Made by a program: the position numbers and the translations under genes. A stretch of 64,000 bases of DNA from Azospirillum formosense (GTDB taxonomy: Bacteria > Pseudomonadota > Alphaproteobacteria > Azospirillales > Azospirillaceae). This document shows, piece after piece, positions 8,993 to 15,506 of the stretch. Under the pieces are notes generated by a model. The model was not told where the DNA came from and did no database searches. It saw nothing but the letters and a program-made list of their open reading frames with translations. Position 1 is the stretch's first letter, and every line of letters starts with the position of its first letter. The stretch lies in NCBI RefSeq assembly GCF_040500525.1, contig NZ_CP159403.1, positions 263,001-327,000 of the forward strand. The letters run 5' to 3'.

Positions 8993-9673
8993 TCAGGCCC
9001 AGCGCGAGGCATGCGCCGGCAGGACGTGCAGGCGCCCGTTCTCCAGCATCAGGCGCGGGTGCTCGAAGCGGCGGATCAGCGCCTCGTTGTGCGAGGCGAT
9101 GACCACGGTGGTGCCCAGCTTGTGAAGCTCCTCGAACAGATAGAGCAGGCGCATGCCGATGCCGTCGTCCACGTTGCCGGTCGGCTCGTCGGCCAGCAGG
9201 AGGCGGGGGCGGTTGATGACCGCGCGGGCGATGGCGACGCGCTGCTGCTGCCCGCCCGACAGGGTGGAGGGCAGGGAGTTCAGGTGGTTGCCCAAGCCCA
9301 CCCAGCGCAGGATCTCCGTGCAGTGCTCCACCACGTCCGCTTCGCGCGCGCCGCCCATGCGCAGCGGCAGGGCCACGTTGTCGAGCGCCGAGAGATGGTC
9401 GAGCAGGGCGAAGTCCTGGAACACCACGCCGATCTGGCGGCGCAGCGCCGGCAGGTCGGCGCGCTTGACCCGCGCCATGTCCTTGCCGAACAGGGTGACC
9501 AGCCCGCGCGACGGGCGGAGCGCCAGATACATCAGCTTGAGCAGCGACGACTTGCCGGCCCCGCTCGCCCCCGTCATGAAGTGGAACGAGCCGGGCGGCA
9601 GGGTGAAGCTGATGTCGCGCAGCACCTCCGGCCCGGTGCCATAGCGCAGTCCCACATTCTCGAAACGGATCAC
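8993..9673 (-). CDS. ftsE: Cell-division ABC transporter ATPase FtsE
   Basis: A 226-residue ABC ATPase that works with FtsX at the division septum. It has a Walker A at 35-42 (GASGAGKS), the signature LSGGQQQRVAIARA, a Walker B ending LLLADEPTGN and the switch histidine in IASHNEA. The start is GTG at 9673. It heads an envelope operon of five minus-strand genes (ftsE, ftsX, YdcF, PlsC, hydrolase) and is divergent from the zinc-ribbon gene. Confidence 0.95.
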   Translation of the reverse strand: MIRFENVGLRYGTGPEVLRDISFTLPPGSFHFMTGASGAGKSSLLKLMYLALRPSRGLVTLFGKDMARVKRADLPALRRQIGVVFQDFALLDHLSALDNVALPLRMGGAREADVVEHCTEILRWVGLGNHLNSLPSTLSGGQQQRVAIARAVINRPRLLLADEPTGNVDDGIGMRLLYLFEELHKLGTTVVIASHNEALIRRFEHPRLMLENGRLHVLPAHASRWA

Positions 9674-9827
9674 GGTCCCACCAAAGGCGCAACGGAAGGC
9701 CCCGGCGGCGTCCCGCCGGGTGCGCGGATGGACAATGCACCGGCAGGGGCCGGCGCGTCCACCGCTGTCCGCCTTGCCGCGCCCATTGCCCTGGTTGGAG
9801 CGGCCGCGCGCGGCGCCCGTGCGTTCC

Positions 9828-9856
9828 TTGCTTCACACTCCATGACTACCTATAAG
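9828..9856 (+). promoter_or_regulatory. Sigma-70-type promoter for the zinc-ribbon gene
   Basis: TTGCTT (9828-9833) and TATAAG (9851-9856) are 17 bases apart, putting the start of transcription about 30 bases before the ATG at 9893. The rest of the 219-base gap between the divergent ftsE and this gene shows no other clear signal. Confidence 0.5.
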
Positions 9857-9892
9857 GACAGTCTGCAAATTCGGTGACAACGATCGGCATCA

Positions 9893-10567
9893 ATGATCAT
9901 CACCTGCCCGGCCTGCGACACACGGTACACTCTTGCCGATTCGGCGGTTGGTCCGCAGGGCCGGAAGGTGCGTTGCGCCCAATGCGGCCACATGTGGTGG
10001 CAATCGCCGCAGGACGATCCCGTCTTCCATCCCGACGCGGTGACCGAATTCCACCCGGTCCCGCCGCCATCCTCCAAGACGCCGTCCTCCAAGGCGAAGG
10101 CACCGGCCAAGACCCCGGCGGACCCCGGCGCGCGGCGCCGGGCGCTGGTCGGTTGGGGGAGCTTCCTGGCGGTTCTGCTGGCCATCGGCGCCGCCGGCTA
10201 TTTCGGCCGCGCCACCGTGGTGCGGTTGTGGCCTCCGGCCGCGCTGTTCTACGAGACGGTCGGCCTGCCGGTGGAACCGCCGGGCAACGGCCTCCAGCTT
10301 CAGAACGTACGCTCGGAACAGAAGGCCGAGGACGGCAAGGCCGCTTTGCTGGTGGAGGGGCAGATCGTCAACGTCTCCGAGACGCTGCGCACGGTGCCGG
10401 CGCTGCGGGTCACCGCGCTGGGCGCCGACCGTCAGCCGTTGCGGAACTGGACCGTCGAACCGGTGCCGCCGCAGATCCTTCCCGGTGAGATCGCCACCTT
10501 CCGCGATGTCCAGGCGGACGCCGCCGGGGTGCAGGAGGTCATGATCACCTTCGACGGCGGTCACTGA
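9893..10567 (+). CDS. Zinc-ribbon membrane protein (MJ0042 finger, DUF3426)
   Basis: A 224-residue protein starting with an MJ0042-type zinc ribbon (Cys5, Cys8, Cys28, Cys31), then a proline/lysine-rich linker, one membrane segment (about 86-104) and a C-terminal DUF3426 region. The ribbon would sit in the cytoplasm and DUF3426 outside. Proteins of this layout are common beside ftsEX in alphaproteobacteria, but their role is unknown. It is divergent from ftsE and convergent with the TetR gene, ending 23 bases from the latter's stop. Confidence 0.8.
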   Translation: MIITCPACDTRYTLADSAVGPQGRKVRCAQCGHMWWQSPQDDPVFHPDAVTEFHPVPPPSSKTPSSKAKAPAKTPADPGARRRALVGWGSFLAVLLAIGAAGYFGRATVVRLWPPAALFYETVGLPVEPPGNGLQLQNVRSEQKAEDGKAALLVEGQIVNVSETLRTVPALRVTALGADRQPLRNWTVEPVPPQILPGEIATFRDVQADAAGVQEVMITFDGGH

Positions 10568-10590
10568 GGAGGGAGCCGAGCGCAGGCCCG

Positions 10591-11211
10591 TTATGGCGCG
10601 TAGCCCCGGATGATCAGGGACACCGCGCCGTCGACGATCCGGGTCAGCTGCTCCTCGGTCGGGCGTTCCGACAGGCACAGCATGAAGCGCAGGTGCGTGT
10701 GCGACTTGACGAGGCCGACGAACTGCTCCGCCGCGAGCTGCGGGTCGGGGATGCGCAGCAGGCCGCGGCGGTCGAGGTCGGTCATGAAGGCGCTGATGTG
10801 TTCCATGGTGCGGGCCGGGCCGGCCTCGTAGAAGGCGCTCGCCAGCTCGGGGAAGCGGTGCGCCTCGCCGACCACCACGCGGTAGCCGGCCAGCGCCTGC
10901 GGCGACAGGATCATCGTCACGAATTGGCGGGCGATCAGGCGCAGCCCGTCGGCCATGTCGAGCGCGCGGGCCTCCTCGCAGACGGCGGCCATCGCGTGCC
11001 CCTTGCATTCGCGGGCGACCATGACGCGGAACAGCTCGTCCTTGCTGCCGAAATGGGCGTAGAGGGTCGCCTTGGACACGTTGGCCGTCTTGGCGATGGC
11101 GTCCATGCTGACGGCGCCGTAGCCATGGTCCAGGAACAGCTTTCCGGCGGCCTCCAGGATCTGCGCGGGCTTCGATCCTGCCTCCGGGGTGGGGGCGACC
11201 AGCGTGCTCAT
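10591..11211 (-). CDS. TetR-family repressor of the adjacent efflux pump
   Basis: A 206-residue TetR regulator with an N-terminal helix-turn-helix (about 33-56, MDAIAKTANVSKATLYAHFGSK) and an AcrR-type C-terminal ligand domain. It is divergent from an EmrA/EmrB-like pump, and the 303-base gap carries two 17-base palindromes typical of TetR operators. It therefore probably represses itself and the pump until a toxic compound binds. ATG 11211 was chosen; the frame is open upstream but with no homology, and extending it would run towards the operator region. Confidence 0.88.
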   Translation of the reverse strand: MSTLVAPTPEAGSKPAQILEAAGKLFLDHGYGAVSMDAIAKTANVSKATLYAHFGSKDELFRVMVARECKGHAMAAVCEEARALDMADGLRLIARQFVTMILSPQALAGYRVVVGEAHRFPELASAFYEAGPARTMEHISAFMTDLDRRGLLRIPDPQLAAEQFVGLVKSHTHLRFMLCLSERPTEEQLTRIVDGAVSLIIRGYAP

Positions 11212-11372
11212 GCGTTCCTCGTATCCTGAAACCGGTGCTCCTGAAGCCGGGTGTCCGGCAACCGGCCCTGCGCCCTGTTTTACCACGGTGCCGACGGTGC
11301 TTGCGGGACTTCGTGCGCCGAGTCCCCGCTGCCGTAGCGTGTTCCGCATTCAACCACAATCCCAAACGTTAA

Positions 11373-11389
11373 AACTAGACCGTTCAGTT
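11373..11389. promoter_or_regulatory. TetR-type operator, copy 1 (imperfect)
   Basis: The 17-base element AACTAGACCGTTCAGTT matches copy 2 at 14 of 17 positions, with the right half site intact. It ends five bases before a consensus TTGACA (11395-11400) reading towards the efflux genes, so binding here would contact the -35 region. Confidence 0.7.
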
Positions 11390-11394
11390 CACTC

Positions 11395-11423
11395 TTGACA
11401 ACAGGTAGGCCCGCGATCATGTT
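11395..11423 (+). promoter_or_regulatory. Candidate promoter of the emrAB-like operon
   Basis: TTGACA at 11395-11400 is a perfect -35. The best -10 is CATGTT at 11418-11423, after 17 bases. It is flanked by the two operator palindromes, which would place RNA polymerase between two repressor dimers. Confidence 0.5.
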
Positions 11424-11435
11424 TTCGCAAGACTA

Positions 11436-11452
11436 AACTGAACGGTTCAGTT
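11436..11452. promoter_or_regulatory. TetR-type operator, copy 2 (perfect palindrome)
   Basis: AACTGAACGGTTCAGTT is a perfect dyad with 8-base arms around one central base. Its centre is 63 bases (about six helical turns) from that of copy 1, so both lie on the same DNA face. It sits just downstream of the candidate -10. Confidence 0.8.
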
Positions 11453-11514
11453 CCGGCGCGGCGGGCAGGCCGGTCCAGACCAGGGACGAACCGAAACGGG
11501 TGGGTTGCAAGACG

Positions 11515-12621
11515 ATGGTCAAGGCCGTGCGGAAGATCGTTCTGTCGGGTGTGGCGGTGGCGGCGCTGGCCGGTGGCGGCTACGCCGGCTGGGAGTGGTG
11601 GACCGAAGGCCGCTTCTTCGAGTCGACCGACAACGCCTATGTCCACAGCGACATCACGGTGGTGAGCCCCAAGGTGTCCGCCTATGTGCGCGACGTCCGG
11701 GTGGCGGAGAACCAGCAGGTGACCGAAGGCGACGTGCTCGCCGTTCTCGACGACCAGGATTTCCGCGCCAAGGTCGCGGAGGCGGAGGCCAACGTCGCCG
11801 CGCAGAAGGCGGCGCTCGGCACCATCGACAGCAAGCTGCAGCTCCAGAAGGCGATCATCGACCAAGCCGCCGCCTCGGTCGCCAGCGCCGAGGCCGAGCA
11901 GCGCCGCGCCCAGCAGGATTTCGACCGCACCCGCGCGCTGGCCAGCGACAGTTGGGCCAGCCGCCAGAAGTTCGAGACGGCCGACGCCGACCTGCGCAAG
12001 GCGACGGCGGAGACCGCCCGCACCCGCGCCGCGCTGGTCGCGGAGCAGGATCAGGTCGGCGTGCTGAACGCCAGCCGCAGCGAGACCGACGCCCGGCTGC
12101 GCCAAGCGGAAGCCGCCCTGCAGACCGCGCGCAACGATCTGAACAACACGGTCATCCGTGCCCCGGTGGACGGGGTGGTCGGCAACCGCGGCGTCCAGGT
12201 CGGCCAGTACGCGCGTCCCGGCGTGCAGCTTCTGTCGCTGGTGCCGCTGCCCGACGTCTATGTGGTCGCCAACTTCAAGGAGACGCAGCTTGCCCGCATG
12301 CGCCCCGGCCAGCCGGTGACGGTGGAGGTGGACGCCTATCCGGACAAGCACCTGCTCGGCCGGGTGGAGAGCTTCGCCCCGGCGTCGGGCTCGCAGTTCA
12401 GCCTGCTGCCGCCGGAGAACGCGACCGGCAACTTCACCAAGATCGTCCAGCGCGTCCCCGTGCGCATCGCCCTGCCGCGCGACAGCGCGCTGTCCGGCCT
12501 GCTGCGCCCCGGCCTGTCGGTGGTCGCCGAGGTGGACACCCGCGGCGCCGAGGAGCAGCCGCACAACGCGGGCACCGTCATGGGCGCGCTGGTTCCGGGG
12601 CGGGCGGTCGCGTCGAAGTAA
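11515..12621 (+). CDS. emrA: EmrA/HlyD-type membrane-fusion protein
   Basis: Periplasmic adaptor of a tripartite drug efflux system. The 368-residue protein has one N-terminal membrane anchor (about 8-25), a biotinyl-lipoyl half motif around DNAYVHSDITVVSPKVSAYV, a long alpha-helical hairpin (about 85-190, rich in A, E, Q and R) and the second lipoyl half near NTVIRAPVDGVVG. ATG 11515 is chosen; GTG 11500 in the same frame is possible. It is the first gene after the operator pair and is followed 57 bases later by the MFS partner. No outer-membrane channel gene lies nearby. Confidence 0.88.
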   Translation: MVKAVRKIVLSGVAVAALAGGGYAGWEWWTEGRFFESTDNAYVHSDITVVSPKVSAYVRDVRVAENQQVTEGDVLAVLDDQDFRAKVAEAEANVAAQKAALGTIDSKLQLQKAIIDQAAASVASAEAEQRRAQQDFDRTRALASDSWASRQKFETADADLRKATAETARTRAALVAEQDQVGVLNASRSETDARLRQAEAALQTARNDLNNTVIRAPVDGVVGNRGVQVGQYARPGVQLLSLVPLPDVYVVANFKETQLARMRPGQPVTVEVDAYPDKHLLGRVESFAPASGSQFSLLPPENATGNFTKIVQRVPVRIALPRDSALSGLLRPGLSVVAEVDTRGAEEQPHNAGTVMGALVPGRAVASK

Positions 12622-12678
12622 CCGCGCCCTCCGGCAGTCCCCGTCCTTCCAATCTTTTTCGTCCTGGAGAGGGCGACC

Positions 12679-14388
12679 ATGACCGCCATCACCAACGACG
12701 ACACGCCCACCGCCCGCGCCGCCAATCCCCCGGCGGGCGCGGGTGGCGAGACCGCCGCGTCCCGGCTCCACGCTCCCCCGCCCCCCGCGGGCCGGGGCGC
12801 GGCGGCCCCTTCCCCTTCCAACGCAGGGCCCAACGCAGGGCCCGGCGCCGGGCCGCGCCCGGTGACCACGCGCGACTGGCTGGGCTTCCTGTCCATGGTC
12901 GTCGGCATGTTCATGGCGATCCTGGACATCCAGATCGTCTCCAGCTCCCTGTCGGAGATCCAGGCGGGCCTCGCGGCCAGCGCCGACGAGATCTCGTGGG
13001 TGCAGACCTCCTACCTCATCGCCGAGGTGGTGATGATCCCGCTGTCCGGCATGCTGGCGCGGATCCTCTCCACCCGCGTCCTGTTCACCATCGCCGCCGC
13101 CGGCTTCACCCTGACCAGCGTCGCCTGCGCCTTCACTTCCAGCATCGAATCGATGATCGTGTGGCGGGCGCTGCAGGGCTTCATCGGCGGCGCGATGATC
13201 CCCACCGTCTTCGCCACCAGCTTCTCCCTGTTCCCGCCGGAAAAGCGGGCCGGCGTGTCGGTGATGATCGGTCTGGTCGCCACCATGGCGCCGACGCTCG
13301 GCCCGACCTTGGGCGGCTGGCTGACCCAGAGCTTCTCCTGGCACTGGCTGTTCCTGGCCAACGTGCTGCCGGGCATCGCCGTGACCTCGCTGGTCTGGAC
13401 GCTGGTCGACGTGGACAAGCCCAACCCGGCGCTGCGCAAGGGCTTCGACTTCATCGGCCTGGGGCTGATGGCCGCCTTCCTCGGCAGCCTGGAGTTCGTG
13501 GTCGAGGAGGGCCCGCGCCAGGACTGGTTCCAGGACGAGTATGTGGCGATCTTCGCCGTGGTCGCCGCGGTGGCCGCCGTCGGCTTCTTCTGGCGGGTGC
13601 TGACCTACCGCAACCCGATCGTCGAGCTGCGCGCCTTCCTGGACCGCAACTTCGCCATCGGCTCGCTCTACAGCTTCATCATCGGCATCGGGCTCTACGG
13701 GGCGGTCTATCTGCAGCCGCTGTTCCTGGCGCGGGTGCGCGGGCTGAACAGCCTGCAGATCGGCATGATCATGTTCGTGACCGGCGCCTTCCAGTTCATG
13801 TCCGCGCCGATCGCCGGCGCGCTGTCGAAGAAGCTCGACCTGCGGGTGATGCTGGCGATGGGGCTGTGCCTGTTCGGGACGGGCGTCTGGCTGAACGCCC
13901 ACCTGACCAACCAGTCCGGCTTCTGGGAGCTGTTCCTACCGCAGGCGGTGCGCGGCCTGTCGCTGATGCTCTGCTTCATCCCGGTGAACACCATCGCGCT
14001 CGGCACCTTGCCGCCGGAGCAGCTCAAGAACGCGTCGGGCCTCTACAACCTGATGCGCAACCTGGGCGGCGCCATCGGTCTGGCGGCGATCAACACCGTG
14101 CTGCTGGAGCGGTCGGCCCTGCACATGAACCGGCTGGGCGACAACCTGAACCTCGCCCGCCCGCTGGTGCAGGAGACGCTGGACGGGCTGGCGTCCCGGT
14201 TCGACGGTCTGGTCGCCGACCCGCAGGCCGCCGCCGTCAAGACGCTGGCCCGCATGGTCGAGCGCGAGGCGATGGTGCTGACCTTCAACGACTGCCTGCT
14301 GCTGATGGCCGGCGTGTTCTTCGCCGGGCTTCTGCTGATGCCGCTGGTGCGGCGTCCGGGCGGCAAGCCGGCGGCGGCGGACCACTGA
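12679..14388 (+). CDS. emrB: EmrB/QacA-type MFS drug exporter (DHA2, 14 TM)
   Basis: Proton-driven multidrug exporter paired with the EmrA-like adaptor. The 569-residue protein has the 14-segment DHA2 pattern. The motif-C-like stretch around GLVATMAPTLGPTLGGWL and the acidic D of the first segment (MAILDIQIV) are visible. Unusual is a 60-residue proline/alanine-rich cytoplasmic extension before the first membrane segment, containing a short DNA duplication (around 12820-12846). The start at 12679 follows GGAGAGGGC. Expression is probably controlled by the TetR protein. Confidence 0.9.
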   Translation: MTAITNDDTPTARAANPPAGAGGETAASRLHAPPPPAGRGAAAPSPSNAGPNAGPGAGPRPVTTRDWLGFLSMVVGMFMAILDIQIVSSSLSEIQAGLAASADEISWVQTSYLIAEVVMIPLSGMLARILSTRVLFTIAAAGFTLTSVACAFTSSIESMIVWRALQGFIGGAMIPTVFATSFSLFPPEKRAGVSVMIGLVATMAPTLGPTLGGWLTQSFSWHWLFLANVLPGIAVTSLVWTLVDVDKPNPALRKGFDFIGLGLMAAFLGSLEFVVEEGPRQDWFQDEYVAIFAVVAAVAAVGFFWRVLTYRNPIVELRAFLDRNFAIGSLYSFIIGIGLYGAVYLQPLFLARVRGLNSLQIGMIMFVTGAFQFMSAPIAGALSKKLDLRVMLAMGLCLFGTGVWLNAHLTNQSGFWELFLPQAVRGLSLMLCFIPVNTIALGTLPPEQLKNASGLYNLMRNLGGAIGLAAINTVLLERSALHMNRLGDNLNLARPLVQETLDGLASRFDGLVADPQAAAVKTLARMVEREAMVLTFNDCLLLMAGVFFAGLLLMPLVRRPGGKPAAADH

Positions 14389-14487
14389 CCCGCCGCCGTT
14401 GCGTCTCGGCGGTGAAGCGTCCCGGTGACCGGCGGCCGTCTTCGTGCTATAGGGCTGGCCGTCGCGTCGAAGGGTCTCTCCGCCGTC

Positions 14488-15009
14488 ATGAGCAAGCGCC
14501 AATACACCCGCGCCGAGGTCAAGGAACTGCTGTCCGCGCTGGAGCGCCAGTGCCGGGAGGCGTCGAAGCTCGCCCAGCTGGCCGAGCATGAGGCGAGCAA
14601 GCACAGCTTCGGCGCCTACCGCGAGTTCCGCGACAAGGTGGGCGAGTTCCAGGCGCTGGTCATCCTGATCGAGCAGCGGCTGCGCAACCTCGTGGACACC
14701 CGCTCCGACGATCTGCGCGACCAGTTCGAGCGGCTGGACACGGTGATGCTGGCCCTTCTGGTGCGGGCCAGCATGCGCTTCTTCTTCGTGCTGTCGGCCA
14801 ACCCGATCCTGCCGATGGGCGCCCGCGAGATCTTCGTGGCGGAGTTGCGCAGCCTGCACGACGCCCACGAGAAGCTGAAGCGCCCCACCTACGCCGGCAA
14901 GCTCGGCGCGGACCTGGAGCGCGATCTGGAGACCGCCTCCCTGATCCTGGAGGAGATCATCGACAAGGCCCCGAGCCTGCTGAACTTCCGCGGCGGTGGC
15001 GGGGCGTAA
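14488..15009 (+). CDS. Unknown helical protein, 173 residues
   Basis: I do not recognise this protein. It is predicted to be almost all alpha-helical, begins with a basic stretch (MSKRQYTRAEVKELLSALE) and has heptad-like acidic/basic helices. A hydrophobic stretch, MLALLVRASMRFFFVLSANP (about 89-108), could be buried or membrane-peripheral. ATG 14488 is preferred over an earlier start at 14425 because the conserved-looking sequence begins there. It may be the last gene of the efflux operon (100-base gap) or stand alone. It converges on the YkgJ-like gene, 6 bases away. Confidence 0.6.
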   Translation: MSKRQYTRAEVKELLSALERQCREASKLAQLAEHEASKHSFGAYREFRDKVGEFQALVILIEQRLRNLVDTRSDDLRDQFERLDTVMLALLVRASMRFFFVLSANPILPMGAREIFVAELRSLHDAHEKLKRPTYAGKLGADLERDLETASLILEEIIDKAPSLLNFRGGGGA

Positions 15010-15015
15010 CCGGCC

Positions 15016-15399
15016 TCAGCGCTGGATCAGCGCGCTTTCCTTGCCGGACAGCACGAACACCTTGGCGTAGCTCTTGAGAAGCGCGTCGATCAGGGCGTTG
15101 ACCTGCGGGCTGGACATGGCGCGCGGCTTGGCCGGATCGATGTGGAGGACGCAGCTGTCCTTAACGTCGTTGAAGGCGGCCAGGGCGTGGATGCGGTCGG
15201 GCCGGAACTCGTCGGGGAAATTTTCGTCCATCAGCCAGAAGCACTGGAAGTTCCGGCAGGACGGCGGGCGCTCCTCATAGACGGTGCAGCCCTTGCCCTG
15301 GTCGCAGGACACGCACCACTTCGCCGACGGCTTCTTCAGTTCGGGCACGCCCATCAGCTTGCAGCACAGCGTGCATTCTCCGCAGTTGCGGTCGGCCAT
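15016..15399 (-). CDS. YkgJ-family cysteine-cluster protein
   Basis: A 127-residue protein with nine cysteines in the YkgJ pattern: Cys6, 9, 12 and 13 at the N terminus, then Cys29, 32, 38, 48 and 53. These residues probably hold an iron-sulfur cluster or zinc. The family's function is unknown. The ATG at 15399 places the first cysteine pair at the usual distance from the N terminus. It is 107 bases downstream of the GGDEF/EAL gene and may be cotranscribed. Confidence 0.82.
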   Translation of the reverse strand: MADRNCGECTLCCKLMGVPELKKPSAKWCVSCDQGKGCTVYEERPPSCRNFQCFWLMDENFPDEFRPDRIHALAAFNDVKDSCVLHIDPAKPRAMSSPQVNALIDALLKSYAKVFVLSGKESALIQR

Positions 15400-15506
15400 A
15401 ACGCAAAATCCTGATCTGTCCCGGTGAAAGAGCGCGGACAGTCGCACAAAGGGCGGTCCCGGGGAAAGTGTCCGTTGGATGGGGACGGATGGGGAGAGGG
15501 GACGCC

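Noticed and set aside
11389..13902. An 837-codon minus-strand frame over the efflux genes
   Set aside because: It mirrors emrA/emrB, is dominated by Gly/Arg/His, and would run through the operator region.
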